A stretch of DNA of 64,000 bases from Jannaschia helgolandensis (GCF_900109285.1 NZ_FNZQ01000003.1:62001-126000), one strand, 5' to 3'. Positions 9,535 through 20,697 are shown, counted from the first letter of the stretch. Program-made: numbers and translations. Notes: generated by a model not told the origin, from the sequence alone.

Positions 9535-11139
9535 ATGTCCGAACTCCTGCTGACGGCTGCGCAGATGCGCGCGATCGAACAGGCCGCCATCGATGCGGGC
9601 GAGATCACCGGGCTGCAATTGATGGAGCGGGCGGGCCAGGGCGCGGTCGCCGCGATTGAGGCCATGTGGCCAGAACTGGAGCGGGCACCCGGTCGTGCGA
9701 TGATTCTGTGCGGGCCGGGCAACAACGGCGGCGACGGGTTCGTGGTGGCTCGGGTGCTGACCGGAAAGGGGTGGGATGTAGATGCGTTCCTCTATGGGGA
9801 TGCCGGGAAATTGCCACCTGACGCACGGACGAATTATGAACGGTGGTGCAAGATAGGTCAGGTGCGGACGCTTCCGACCGATGGCCTGCCGTTCAAGGAT
9901 GGGACATCGCTGATCATCGATGCCCTTTTCGGGACGGGCCTGACGCGGCCGCTGGGCGCCTTGGGCAAGACACTGCGCGATGTCTGCGATGCGGCGGATG
10001 GTGGACGTGGGCTACCACGCGAGGATCGCACGCCTTTCTTTCCTTACGTCGTAGCGCTGGATATCCCGTCAGGCATTTGCGCCGACAGCGGGAAGATCCT
10101 TCGTGCCGCCGGTGCCGATGCCGCCAAAGGATCGCGCGCATCCTGCGTCGCCGCCGATCTTGTGACCACCTTCCACCGACCGAAGGCCGGACATTATTTG
10201 GCTGACGGCCCACGACACTGTGGAACCCTTTGCATCATCGGCATTGGTCTGACGCAAACGGGGGCGTGGCGCGATCATATCCGGCTGATCGATTTGCCAG
10301 TCGGTCTGTCCAAACGAAGCAAAGGGCACAAATATGATCACGGCCACGCCCTGATCCTGACCGGCGGAATGGGCCGGACCGGGGCCGCACGTCTGTCGGC
10401 CCGTGCGGCGTTGCGTGTCGGGGCAGGACTGGTGACCTGTGCGGCTCCTGGCTCTGCGATGATGGAATGCGCGACGCAGCTGACCTCGATCATGTTGCGC
10501 CGCTGCGATGACGGAGAGGCGCTGGCCGGGTTGCTGGAGGACGAGCGTATAAATGCGCTCTGTCTCGGGCCGGGGATGGGGGTGTCGGATCGGACGTCGG
10601 ACCTGATGGATGTGGCGCTGGCGTCCAAGCGCAGGGTGGTGCTGGATGCGGATGCGCTGACCGTGCTGGCCGGGCGCGACGACCCGTTTGCCGGATTGCA
10701 CGACGGCTGCGTACTAACCCCCCATGGCGGCGAATTCGCGCGGCTGTTTCCCGACATTTCCGACCGGCTGAACGCGCCCGCAACCAAGGGGCCCGCCTAT
10801 TCCAAGGTCGACGCGACCCGCGACGCGGCGGCGCGCGCTGGTTGCACGGTGCTGTTCAAGGGGCCCGATACGGTGATCGCGGATGCCTCGGGCGGGGCCT
10901 GCATCAATACCGCAGTTTATGACAGGGCCGTGCCGTGGCTGGCGACGGCGGGGTCAGGCGATGTATTGGCCGGGATCATCACCGGAATGTTGGCGCGCGG
11001 AAGTTGCCCGATAAATGCCACCTCCTCCGCTGCATGGCTGCATGTCGAGGCGGCGCGGACGTTCGGTCCCGGTCTGATTGCCGAAGATTTGCCCGAGACG
11101 TTACCGCAGGTTCTGCAAGCACTGTTGCAGAACGACTGA
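9535..11139 (+). CDS. nnr: bifunctional NAD(P)H-hydrate epimerase / ADP-dependent NAD(P)H-hydrate dehydratase
   Basis: A 534-residue repair enzyme for hydrated NADH/NADPH (NADHX). The N-terminal YjeF_N epimerase domain carries GNNGGDGF at 62-69. The C-terminal ribokinase-like dehydratase domain carries GSGDVLAG near 473, the nucleotide-binding signature. The two activities are fused as in many bacteria. It is divergent from glnB across a short AT-rich intergenic region (AATTAAAAATTAAAC near 9489) that probably contains its promoter. Confidence 0.92.
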   Translation: MSELLLTAAQMRAIEQAAIDAGEITGLQLMERAGQGAVAAIEAMWPELERAPGRAMILCGPGNNGGDGFVVARVLTGKGWDVDAFLYGDAGKLPPDARTNYERWCKIGQVRTLPTDGLPFKDGTSLIIDALFGTGLTRPLGALGKTLRDVCDAADGGRGLPREDRTPFFPYVVALDIPSGICADSGKILRAAGADAAKGSRASCVAADLVTTFHRPKAGHYLADGPRHCGTLCIIGIGLTQTGAWRDHIRLIDLPVGLSKRSKGHKYDHGHALILTGGMGRTGAARLSARAALRVGAGLVTCAAPGSAMMECATQLTSIMLRRCDDGEALAGLLEDERINALCLGPGMGVSDRTSDLMDVALASKRRVVLDADALTVLAGRDDPFAGLHDGCVLTPHGGEFARLFPDISDRLNAPATKGPAYSKVDATRDAAARAGCTVLFKGPDTVIADASGGACINTAVYDRAVPWLATAGSGDVLAGIITGMLARGSCPINATSSAAWLHVEAARTFGPGLIAEDLPETLPQVLQALLQND

Positions 11140-11141
11140 CG

Positions 11142-11639
11142 TCAGGGGCTCATCGCATCCAGCGCGCCGGACACCAGTTCCAGCCCATCGACATAGACAG
11201 CCGAAGGACGGTCGAGGAGGATGCACCAGACCGTGCCGCCGCTCGATGTCACCGGGCGGATGACCGAACCGTCGGTCAGGCGGGCGGCGGCAACCCTTGC
11301 CTCGCGCGCGTTGAAAATCGTGCGGGCGCGCCAGTCACGAAGCACGACAGGTTGATCCGGGGGCAGGGTCACATCGCGTTCCGGACGTCCCCGTCCCATC
11401 GCGCCAGCCGGGATCAGCACCATCGGAGCGCCGCGCGGCATCGTCAGTCGCAGAACGTCGCGCACCGGCATCATGCCGCGGTCGCGGGTGATGACGCGGT
11501 CATCGGGGGTCAGCGTTTCGATCAGAACTTCGCCTCGTGCGCTCAGCACCCTACTGCCGGAAGGAAGCGCATGGCGAAGGCTGAGCTTGCCCATCACCGG
11601 AATGCCAACCGAAGATGGTCCTGGACTCATCACTGTCAT
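11142..11639 (-). CDS. Hint-domain (Hint_2-like) protein, degenerate copy
   Basis: A ~165-residue protein with a Hedgehog/intein-like fold: SGSRVLSARGEVLIETL, then a TPDDRVITRDRG block, then GRPERDVTLPPDQPVVL. These correspond to the Hint_2 elements found in many Rhodobacteraceae proteins. The Cys/Ser nucleophile that normally opens the domain is absent, and the conserved His of the SPQHR element is Pro here. Self-processing is therefore unlikely. The start at 11639 is chosen because both copies then begin MTV; earlier ATGs exist at 11675 and 11723. It is adjacent to a second copy in the same orientation. Function unknown. Confidence 0.7.
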   Translation of the reverse strand: MTVMSPGPSSVGIPVMGKLSLRHALPSGSRVLSARGEVLIETLTPDDRVITRDRGMMPVRDVLRLTMPRGAPMVLIPAGAMGRGRPERDVTLPPDQPVVLRDWRARTIFNAREARVAAARLTDGSVIRPVTSSGGTVWCILLDRPSAVYVDGLELVSGALDAMSP

Positions 11640-11766
11640 TTTACTGCTCGCGCGATTGTTCGCTTTTCTTGACATGACCCTAGGCCCCGCCAATCCATCG
11701 CGCATCAAATTTATGCGCCACATCCCGAGCCTTCGGCAAAAGTGTTACAAAATAGTTAACAGCAAT

Positions 11767-11796
11767 AAAAAAGGCCCGGACGCAGTGCGCCGGGTC
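11767..11796 (-). terminator. rho-independent terminator after the second Hint-domain gene
   Basis: On the minus strand a GC-rich stem (GACCCGGCGCA ... TGCGTCCGGGCC) is followed by TTTTTTATT. It lies between the two Hint-domain genes, so they are probably separate transcripts. Confidence 0.8.
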
Positions 11797-11833
11797 AATG
11801 ATCAGAAGGCCTGCCAGCCCTGAATGCGGTCGG

Positions 11834-12346
11834 TCAGTCGGCCGGATCGATCTCGATAACACCCGTTTCAGTGCGACCGATAGGGGTTTCCAGTCCATTG
11901 GCATAGATCGTCAGGGCTGTGCCGAAATCGAGACGAAAGAATTCGGCTTCTCCGAATGCGGCGATATGCTTGCCGTCGGCCAGACGACGGGCGGGCACCA
12001 ATGCGGCATCGGCACCGAACAGGGCTTCGGCGCGCCAGTCGCGGACGGCGACATGCTGATCGGACGCAACGGTCGTATCCCGCTCGGGGCGACCGAGGCC
12101 CAGGCTGTCGGTGCGGATCGTGCAGGCCGGTGCAGTATGCGTGATAACCGAAGTCAGGACGGCCATGCCGCGTTCACGGGTGATGATGCGATCGCCGGTC
12201 TTCAACGCTTCGACGGCAACTTCGCCGCTGGCGGTCAGAATGATCGTTCCGCGGGCAATGCCACCCTTGGCGATGACATCTGGTGCGGCCACGGCAGCGG
12301 CGTGAAACGCGAGTTTTTCGGCATTCTGACGAAGTTGGACGGTCAT
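11834..12346 (-). CDS. Hint-domain (Hint_2-like) protein
   Basis: A 170-residue paralogue of the preceding Hint protein, sharing ARGTIILTASGE, VEALKTGDRIITRERG and GLGRPERDTTVASDQHV in the same order. The first-position Cys/Ser expected for protein splicing is again missing (GGIARGT). The His in SDQHV is kept. The chain is essentially a bare Hint domain with a short N-terminal leader. No secretion signal is clear. Possible roles are structural or a processing partner supplied in trans; unknown. Confidence 0.7.
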   Translation of the reverse strand: MTVQLRQNAEKLAFHAAAVAAPDVIAKGGIARGTIILTASGEVAVEALKTGDRIITRERGMAVLTSVITHTAPACTIRTDSLGLGRPERDTTVASDQHVAVRDWRAEALFGADAALVPARRLADGKHIAAFGEAEFFRLDFGTALTIYANGLETPIGRTETGVIEIDPAD

Positions 12347-12523
12347 GGCAGTGATCCAGTCTGTAGATGGCGTGGCGGTTCAGCGTCTTTGAAAGAGAAT
12401 TTGTGGCAGGGCTATTATGGCAATGGAAACTTGATGCTCCCGAATTGAGGCAGGATCTGGGCAGAAAGCGGGACTCTTCGCGGCCCTTTCGGGTTCTGTT
12501 CCGGGATGCTATGGCGTCCCCAG

Positions 12524-12608
12524 GCGGGTGTGGCGGAACTGGTAGACGCACCAGATTTAGGTTCTGGCGCCGCAAGGCGTGGGGGTTCGAGTCCCTTCAC
12601 CCGCACCA
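12524..12608 (+). tRNA. tRNA-Leu (anticodon UAG)
   Basis: The acceptor stem GCGGGTG pairs with CACCCGC, followed by A73 and an encoded CCA. The anticodon arm is CCAGA-TTTAGGT-TCTGG with anticodon TAG at 12558-12560. A long variable arm (GGCGCCGCAAGGCGT region) marks a class II tRNA, and the T-loop GGTTCGAGTCC is intact. Confidence 0.96.
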
Positions 12609-12932
12609 TACCTGGCCTCGTTCATGTGGATTTTCTGTTCACACTACAGGCCTCTATCTCCCGGCCCATTTCGCGTGTTTTCGATAAATTCCATGACCTG
12701 ATTGGTAGTCACGAATGATACGCCGCCGCACGTGTTGGCCCGAAGACCATTCAGCAGAGCCTGATCGCGCTGAAAATGTCTTTGCAAAGGCTACTTCGGC
12801 ACTTCGGACTCAAGGTTGTGCCATAACCCGTGGGCCGCGACTGTTGCTACCCCGCAGCCCGAGCCGATTGACCCGGTGCCGATTGACCCGGTGTCGAAAT
12901 GCGGGGCAGCTACGCCGCCCTGGCGACCCGCG
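12609..12932. other. intergenic region downstream of tRNA-Leu, no supported gene
   Basis: This 324-bp stretch holds no convincing frame. Its only distinct element is a perfect 15-bp tandem duplication (GCCGATTGACCCGGT, 12863-12892). No integrase gene and no duplicated tRNA 3' end were seen that would mark an att site. Confidence 0.5.
12863..12892. repeat. 15-bp tandem repeat, two copies
   Basis: Two exact adjacent copies of GCCGATTGACCCGGT lie just beyond the 3' end of the EF-hand gene. Function unknown; possibly replication slippage. Confidence 0.8.
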
Positions 12933-13445
12933 TCAGAACGGGTTCTGCTGTGCGCGGAATTCCCAAACGGTGACGTTGCCATCGCCGTTTGCATCAGCGG
13001 CTTCATAGTTCGCCTGAACGTTCGCCATGAACTCGGACAATGTGACGTTCGTGTCGGTGTCGGTGTCCATGGACTTGAAACGCGCAATCCGATTTACGAA
13101 ACGCCGTTCCACGTTGCGCCGCCCCATCGGCATGGCCGACGATGCGCCGTCCAGATATTCGTCTTCAGAAATCTGGCCATCATCGTCCCTATCGAACAGG
13201 GCAAACCCAATGCTGGCATGCTGGGACGCTTCGGCGGCACTGACGATCCCGTCCGAATTGCTATCGATAGGCCGAGCCATCATGTTCATGCCGCCATAGG
13301 TTCCAATGCCAAGCGGCATGATCTGAACCCTGTCGTCGTCGCGACTATCGTCATCAGGGTCGGCCAGAGCTGCCGTCCCGGCAATCAAGGCGGTGATTAC
13401 TGCAGATGCCGCGACCACGCCGCGCATTGTAATGTTGTAAGACAT
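12933..13445 (-). CDS. secreted EF-hand calcium-binding protein
   Basis: A 170-residue protein with an N-terminal signal peptide (hydrophobic VVAASAVITALIAG then TAALA-DPD). It has four canonical 12-residue EF-hand loops starting at Asp61, Asp85, Asp127 and Asp151, each ending in Glu at position 12 (for example DRDDDGQISEDE). All four keep acidic positions 1, 3, 5 and 12, so calcium binding is likely, probably in the periplasm. The start at 13445 was chosen because a GGAG site precedes it and the signal peptide begins there. The partner is unknown. Confidence 0.85.
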   Translation of the reverse strand: MSYNITMRGVVAASAVITALIAGTAALADPDDDSRDDDRVQIMPLGIGTYGGMNMMARPIDSNSDGIVSAAEASQHASIGFALFDRDDDGQISEDEYLDGASSAMPMGRRNVERRFVNRIARFKSMDTDTDTNVTLSEFMANVQANYEAADANGDGNVTVWEFRAQQNPF

Positions 13446-14028
13446 CTCTGTGTTCTCCATTTTGCGTCCATACGCACGATATTGAATGCACGACGGACTT
13501 CCGTTGGAGTTGATGCCGATCAAGACAGCGAAGCCTGAATTGGGAAGTTTCGCATATCGCGCGAATGATCACGGTCGCACAGCTAGCATTGGTAGTTTCT
13601 ATAAGGTCCATCCAGTCCCATACTGGCGACCTTCAGTCTTGTTTGGCGTAATTCTACCAGCGTTAAGTGGCGCATCTGACGTGTGAGATCAGCCAAGAAA
13701 GGAAGAGCAGATTTCGGTGCGCCATGTGGCGAACTGCAGTTCTGGGCTTTCCATATTGGGCGCTGCTGAACCGGTTCAGTCACAGCCCATAGGAAGGGTT
13801 AGGCGCGATGAGGCGGGCTATACCGCAACCTGCTTAAAAATATGCGCGAGACTGCACAGCATCAGCGCAGTGAGGCGGGTGAAACCATCCTTGGCAACGC
13901 ATACTCACAATTTAAACCAAAGGTTTCCGAACTGATTGGCTGTAGTGCTGTGCTCGAGCAGGAACTCTCCCTTGACGGCCCGTCGTGCGGCATGGCCCAT
14001 GGGTGACAAATACGGCAGGGGGGGCCGC
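13446..14028. other. AT-richer intergenic region, no supported gene
   Basis: About 580 bp between the divergent EF-hand and glycerate kinase genes. Base composition is visibly less GC-rich than the surroundings (for example around 13590-13930). Short frames on both strands match no family I know. It may be eroded foreign DNA or a long promoter region. Confidence 0.45.
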
Positions 14029-15222
14029 ATGCGCGACGGACTGATCGATATATTCATGGCAGGCGTGACGCGCGCCGAACCCGACAGGGCCGTTCGCACG
14101 GCATTGCGGGATGCGCCGACCCCGGACCTGATCCTGTCGCTGGGCAAGGCCGGGGTCGCGATGGCGCGCGCGGCGCTTGACCGATTTCCCGGCGTCTCCT
14201 GTCTGGTCGTGACCAACCCCGAAAACGCCGCCGACCTGTCCGGCGCGACGGTCATGGTCGGCGGGCATCCGGTGCCGGACGAAGGCTCCCTTGCGGCGGG
14301 AGAGGCGATGCTGAATGCCGCTGACGGGTTGGGGGCAGGGCAACGGTGCCTTGCGCTGATTTCTGGCGGCGGATCGGCGCTGGCAGTGGCCCCGGTGAAT
14401 GGCGTAAGTCTGGCCGACAAGGCCGAAGTGTCGCGCCTGTTGCTGGGCGCTGGGCTGGACATCAAGGCGATGAACCTGATCCGGCAGAACCTGAGCCGCC
14501 TCAAGGGGGGCGGGTTGGCCCGTGCCGCAGCCCCGGCAACGATCGACGCGCTGATCCTGTCGGATGTGGTGGGCGACGATCTGGCGGCCATCGCCTCCGG
14601 TCCCACGGTCCCTCCGCTTGGCAACCCTGCAGCGGCGCGCGATCTGTTGCGGCGCCACGATCTGTGGAACCGGATGCCGGAAGTTTGTCGCACGGTCCTG
14701 TCGCGCCCCGCTGCCGCCGCTGTTCCCGGCGGAACCACGCGCCTGATCGGATCGAACCGGCTGTCGGCAGAAGCCATGCTGGCTGCCGCCCCGGATGCGA
14801 CCCTGATCGAAACCCCTCTGGAGGGAGATGTATCCGATGCTGCCGCCGTCGTCGCCACGCGCGTCGCGGCAGGCCCCGGCATGACCTTATGGGGCGGGGA
14901 AACCACCGTGGTCCTGCGTGGCGACGGGCGCGGCGGCCGCAATCAGGAACTGGCGTTGCGCGTTGCATTAGCCCTGCGCGGGTGCCCCCGGCCATGGGCG
15001 TTCCTGTCGGGGGGAACCGATGGCCGCGACGGCCCCACGGATGCGGCGGGCGCGCTGGTCGACGACGGCACGCTGGCCCGGATCGCGGATGCCGGTATTG
15101 ATATTACGGCTGGGCTGGAGGCCAACGACAGCTATCCGATGCTTCAGGCGTCCGGTGACCTTCTGATGACAGGCGGGACCGGAACGAATGTCGCCGACCT
15201 GCAAATCCTGAGGGTCGGCTGA
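14029..15222 (+). CDS. glycerate 2-kinase (GckA/TtuD, MOFRL family)
   Basis: A ~397-residue kinase that phosphorylates glycerate to 2-phosphoglycerate in serine-cycle, tartronate or photorespiratory-type metabolism. It has an N-terminal DUF4147 domain (LILSLGKAG, MVGGHPVPDEGS, ALISGGGSAL) and a C-terminal MOFRL domain (GGRNQELALRVAL, FLSGGTDGRDGPTDAAGA). The start at 14029 follows a GGGGGG tract; an ATG at 13999 is a possible alternative. The following gene is 36 bp away and may be co-transcribed. Confidence 0.88.
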   Translation: MRDGLIDIFMAGVTRAEPDRAVRTALRDAPTPDLILSLGKAGVAMARAALDRFPGVSCLVVTNPENAADLSGATVMVGGHPVPDEGSLAAGEAMLNAADGLGAGQRCLALISGGGSALAVAPVNGVSLADKAEVSRLLLGAGLDIKAMNLIRQNLSRLKGGGLARAAAPATIDALILSDVVGDDLAAIASGPTVPPLGNPAAARDLLRRHDLWNRMPEVCRTVLSRPAAAAVPGGTTRLIGSNRLSAEAMLAAAPDATLIETPLEGDVSDAAAVVATRVAAGPGMTLWGGETTVVLRGDGRGGRNQELALRVALALRGCPRPWAFLSGGTDGRDGPTDAAGALVDDGTLARIADAGIDITAGLEANDSYPMLQASGDLLMTGGTGTNVADLQILRVG

Positions 15223-15258
15223 GATGACAAATGAAAAGTTCACGCTAACTGAGGCGGC

Positions 15259-15714
15259 ATGATCATTCGTTCACTCGTTCTTGCCGCTGTGGGGCTGACA
15301 GCTCTCGGTCTGACCTATGTTCGTATCGCCCCGACGGACCCGGCCGTCTGGAACGTCGATCCAACGAAGGCGATCCGGTCCGGCAAGCCCAACGATTATC
15401 TGGTGGCAGACGGGGGCAACCGGCCTGCCATCGTCTCGGATGTGCCGCCCGCCGACCTGCTGTCCCGTATTGACGCCGTGGCGATGGCCGAAGTGGGGGT
15501 GACACGTCTGGCCGGATCGCCGGACGAAGGCTTGATAACCTATGTCCAGCGTAGCCGGATCATCGGCTTCCCCGACGCCATCTCGGTCTCGGCCAGGCCC
15601 GACGGAATGGACAGTCGCCTGAATATCTGGAGCCGGTCGCGATACGGTCAGTACGATTTCGGCGTGAACCGGGCGCGGGTCGAGCGCTGGCTGGCGGCGC
15701 TGAACCTCGGCTGA
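15259..15714 (+). CDS. DUF1499 family protein
   Basis: A 151-residue protein with one N-terminal membrane segment or signal anchor (LVLAAVGLTALGLTYV), then a globular DUF1499 domain (TYVQRSRIIGFPDAISV and SRSRYGQYDFGVNRARVERWL). The family is common in alphaproteobacteria and its function is unknown. A GAGGCGG site precedes the ATG, and it lies close behind glycerate kinase. Confidence 0.8.
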   Translation: MIIRSLVLAAVGLTALGLTYVRIAPTDPAVWNVDPTKAIRSGKPNDYLVADGGNRPAIVSDVPPADLLSRIDAVAMAEVGVTRLAGSPDEGLITYVQRSRIIGFPDAISVSARPDGMDSRLNIWSRSRYGQYDFGVNRARVERWLAALNLG

Positions 15715-15729
15715 CCGGGCCACCGGCCC

Positions 15730-16773
15730 TCAATAGGGCAATGGATGCGCTTTGTTCAGATTGTCGATGGCCGCGAGAAGTTCGTCCGACAGCACCATGT
15801 CCTGCGCCTTCAACCCATGCTCCAGTTGCGGAACCGTCGTGGCACCCAGAATGGCGGAGCAGTTGAAGGGCCGCGTCTGCAACCACGCCAGCGCCATGTG
15901 CACCGGGTCGATACCGTGCTCTGCCGCCATGTCCAGATAGGCCGCAACCGTCCCCTCGACACGATCCGACCAGCGTCCGCCCAGATTTTCGTTCAGCGAC
16001 TTGCGCGATCCCTCCGGCACCGCGCCGTTCTGGTATTTACCGGTGATCAGCCCGGTCGCCAGCGGCGAGAAGGCCAGCATCGTGATATCCTCATAGGTCA
16101 TCATCTCGGCCATGTCGGTGTCGGCCAGGCGGAACAGAACCGAATATTCGTTCTGGATGGACACCGGGCGGGCGGGGCCGTCCCCGCCGTCCTCGTCCGA
16201 CGACAGCATCATCCACTGATCCATGCCCCAGGTTGATTCGTTGGACAGGCCGAAGGATTTGATGGTGCCGCGCGACACCTCCCGCTCCAGCGCGCCCACG
16301 CAATCGGCCATGTTCTGCAGAATCGTATCGCGCGTGCCTTCGGGACGGTAGGTCCAGTATTTTCGGAACTGGAAACTGCCCCGGTTCGGCCAGTGGAACT
16401 GGTACAGGTCGATGGCCTCGGACTTCAGCCGCTTCAGGCTGCCCTCGATGGCTTTTGGAATGCTCTCGGAGGTGATCGGCGCGCCGCCCCGCGCATGCGA
16501 CCCGTCTCCGGAATGCTTGGAGGCCAGCTTGATTCGCCCGGCACCGCCGTTCGCGACCCAGTTGCCGACGATTTCCTCGGTCAGGCCAAGGGTCTCCGCG
16601 CGCACCGGGTTCACAGGATACATCTCAGCGGTGTCGAGCCACGTCACACCCGCGTCACAGGCCATGTCGATCTGGGTGTGGGCGTCGGATTGCGGCGTCT
16701 GGGTGCCGAAGGTCATCGTCCCCAGCATGATTTCCGAAATCGTGTCGTGACGTCCGAGGGGTATATGGCGCAT
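15730..16773 (-). CDS. aldo/keto reductase (Tas-like)
   Basis: A 347-residue NADPH-dependent oxidoreductase with an (alpha/beta)8 barrel. The catalytic tetrad is visible as Asp47 and Tyr52 (WLDTAEMY), Lys86 (LASKHSG) and His127 (LYQFHWPNRG). Overall form, with MTFGTQ near the N-terminus and the C-terminal LAWLQTRPF and ILGATTVPQLE, matches the E. coli Tas subgroup. The substrate is unknown. It lies convergent to the DUF1499 gene with a 15-bp gap. Confidence 0.88.
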   Translation of the reverse strand: MRHIPLGRHDTISEIMLGTMTFGTQTPQSDAHTQIDMACDAGVTWLDTAEMYPVNPVRAETLGLTEEIVGNWVANGGAGRIKLASKHSGDGSHARGGAPITSESIPKAIEGSLKRLKSEAIDLYQFHWPNRGSFQFRKYWTYRPEGTRDTILQNMADCVGALEREVSRGTIKSFGLSNESTWGMDQWMMLSSDEDGGDGPARPVSIQNEYSVLFRLADTDMAEMMTYEDITMLAFSPLATGLITGKYQNGAVPEGSRKSLNENLGGRWSDRVEGTVAAYLDMAAEHGIDPVHMALAWLQTRPFNCSAILGATTVPQLEHGLKAQDMVLSDELLAAIDNLNKAHPLPY

Positions 16774-16897
16774 GGGGTCATCCTGTCAGGCAAATCTGCC
16801 CCTAGATGCGCGCCCGGCCCGATAAGGTCCAGTCCGGGGATGTCGTCCCGGACCTTCCCGTCTATACCCCTGAAATATTCCCGCCGGAGGTCCCGTT

Positions 16898-17695
16898 CTA
16901 TAAATCCAGATCCAGCCAGACCGGCACATGATCCGATGGCTTTTCGCGGCCCCGCATATCCGCCTGGATCGTGCAATCGCGCATATGGTCCGCCACGGCA
17001 GGCGACAGCAGGAAATGATCAATGCGGATGCCATCGTTCTTGTTCCAGGCACCGGCCTGATAATCCCAGAAACTATAGTGCCCCGCAGCCTGCGTTCTTG
17101 CCCGGAACGCCTCGGTCAGACCAAGGTTCAGGATGCGCCGCCATGCGGATCGCGTCTGCGGCAATCCCAGCGCGTCCTTCTCCCACGCCGCGGGTCGGGC
17201 GGCGTCGCGGGCGTCGGGGATGACGTTGAAATCCCCGGTCATCAGGAACGGCGTTTCTTCGGCCAGCAAGGCCTTCGCCCGCGCCTCCAGCCGCGTCATC
17301 CACGCCAGTTTGTAATCGTATTTAGGCCCCGGCGCCGGATTGCCGTTCGGCAGATACAGCCCGCAAATCCGCACTGCACCGGTCTCTCCGATTACCGTGC
17401 CTTCGATATAGCGGGCCTGATCGTCGTCGTTGTCATGCGCCCCGTCCAAGGCCGGCAGACCCCGCGAGATATCCTCTACCGGCGTTTTCGACAGAAGAGC
17501 CACGCCGTTGAATCCCTTTTGCCCATGGGTGTGCAATTCGTAACCCGCATCCTCGACCAACTCTCGCGGAAAGGCTTCGTCGATGGACTTGATCTCCTGC
17601 AACACGGCGACATCGGGCGCGTCGTCCCGCAGCCAGTTGGCCACGGTCTCATAGCGGGCCTTGATGCCGTTGACGTTGAATGTGGCGATCTTCAT
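16898..17695 (-). CDS. xthA: exodeoxyribonuclease III
   Basis: A 265-residue AP endonuclease / 3'-5' exonuclease of base excision repair. It has the exonuclease-endonuclease-phosphatase fold: FNVNGIKAR at the N-terminus, the metal-binding Glu34 in VLQEIKS, the GDFNVIPDA element with the catalytic Asp, and the C-terminal SDHVPVW with the catalytic His. Length and motif order are normal. Confidence 0.93.
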   Translation of the reverse strand: MKIATFNVNGIKARYETVANWLRDDAPDVAVLQEIKSIDEAFPRELVEDAGYELHTHGQKGFNGVALLSKTPVEDISRGLPALDGAHDNDDDQARYIEGTVIGETGAVRICGLYLPNGNPAPGPKYDYKLAWMTRLEARAKALLAEETPFLMTGDFNVIPDARDAARPAAWEKDALGLPQTRSAWRRILNLGLTEAFRARTQAAGHYSFWDYQAGAWNKNDGIRIDHFLLSPAVADHMRDCTIQADMRGREKPSDHVPVWLDLDL

Positions 17696-17751
17696 GGGCG
17701 ACCCTCCGGGTTTCGCAAACGCTTAGGCGAGCGTTCGGGCGATGTCACCCG

Positions 17752-18156
17752 TCAGTCCTTCAGCACCCGATCCGCCCGCTTCTTGACCAGCACGGTCCGC
17801 AGATCATGCATCGCCAACAACAGACGGTCGGTCACCGCATCCAACTGCGCGTCCGTGGCCCGCGACTGTACCCAATGCGCCGTCAGGTTCAGGTGATCGA
17901 CAGCCCGCAGGATGTCATCGATGTCCCGTGCCGCCAACTCCGCCGTCCGTGCGACCATCCAGTCCGCGATAGCGTCTTCATCGGCTTCAGTCAGCTCGGT
18001 GTCGCCCTGCGGCTTCACTAACCCGTTGTTGATATTGATCGTGGCGATCTGGTTCAGTTCCAGCCGCCGCTGCCGGTTTTCGGCATCCACGCGGAAGACG
18101 AGCGCGCCGTTGTCCTTGACGCGGAAGTAATAGGGGGGGAGGCCGCCGTTGGTCAT
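17752..18156 (-). CDS. conserved hypothetical protein
   Basis: A 134-residue soluble protein with no signal peptide or membrane segment and no domain I recognise. The N-terminal half is beta-like (YYFRVKDNGALVFRV) and the C-terminal half helical. It begins 3 bp after the aatA stop on the same strand, so it is probably co-transcribed and translated with the aminotransferase. It looks like a genus- or family-level conserved protein. Confidence 0.65.
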   Translation of the reverse strand: MTNGGLPPYYFRVKDNGALVFRVDAENRQRRLELNQIATININNGLVKPQGDTELTEADEDAIADWMVARTAELAARDIDDILRAVDHLNLTAHWVQSRATDAQLDAVTDRLLLAMHDLRTVLVKKRADRVLKD

Positions 18157-18159
18157 GGG

Positions 18160-20120
<1,961 letters not shown>

Positions 20121-20199
20121 ATTCCGTGTTTTAACGAATTATCAGGACTTTTCGGTTCAAACCTGTGTCGACGATGATCGAGATCAGGATGCCTGCCGC

Positions 20200-20697
20200 A
20201 TGAGCCGACTGGAAAACTTCAAGCCCCGCACGCAGCCGGATTTCATGTCCGGCTACCTTGATGCGCTGACGCTGGTAGAACGGTTGCACCGACTTCTGCT
20301 GGACGTCATCAAGGACGAGTTCGAACGTGTCGGAATACTGGAAATCAATGCTGTTCAGGGGCTGCTTCTGTTCAACATCTCCGACAACGAGGTCACAGCG
20401 GGCGAGTTGAAATCGCGCGGCTACTATCAGGGTTCGAATGTCAGCTATAATCTCAAGAAGCTGGTCGAGATGGGCTATATGCATCATCAAAGGTGCGAAA
20501 TTGACCGTCGCGCCGTCCGCGTTCGACTGACACCCAAGGGGCGCGATGTCCGCGATATTGTCGAGGCGCTGTTCCTGCGCCACGCTGACGGTATCCGCCA
20601 CACAGGCGTTCTGTCGGATGCGGGCCTGGTGGAAATCGTCGGCACGCTGCGCCGGGTCGAGCGTTACTGGGCCGACCAGATCCGCTACATCTACTGA
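20200..20697 (+). CDS. MarR-family regulator, LdtR-like
   Basis: A 165-residue winged-helix regulator. The helix-turn-helix sits around residues 66-90 (GELKSRGYYQGSNVSYNLKK) and the wing at RRAVRVRLTPKG. The N-terminal FMSGYLDALTLVERLHRLLL and the whole layout match the alphaproteobacterial LdtR group, which controls L,D-transpeptidase and stress genes in Liberibacter and Sinorhizobium. It is monocistronic, preceded by an AT-rich segment (TTTTAACGAATTATC near 20130) that likely holds its promoter. Confidence 0.85.
   Translation: MSRLENFKPRTQPDFMSGYLDALTLVERLHRLLLDVIKDEFERVGILEINAVQGLLLFNISDNEVTAGELKSRGYYQGSNVSYNLKKLVEMGYMHHQRCEIDRRAVRVRLTPKGRDVRDIVEALFLRHADGIRHTGVLSDAGLVEIVGTLRRVERYWADQIRYIY

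Noticed and set aside
12524-12932. tRNA-Leu as an integration (att) site
   Set aside because: No integrase gene and no second copy of the tRNA 3' end were seen nearby.
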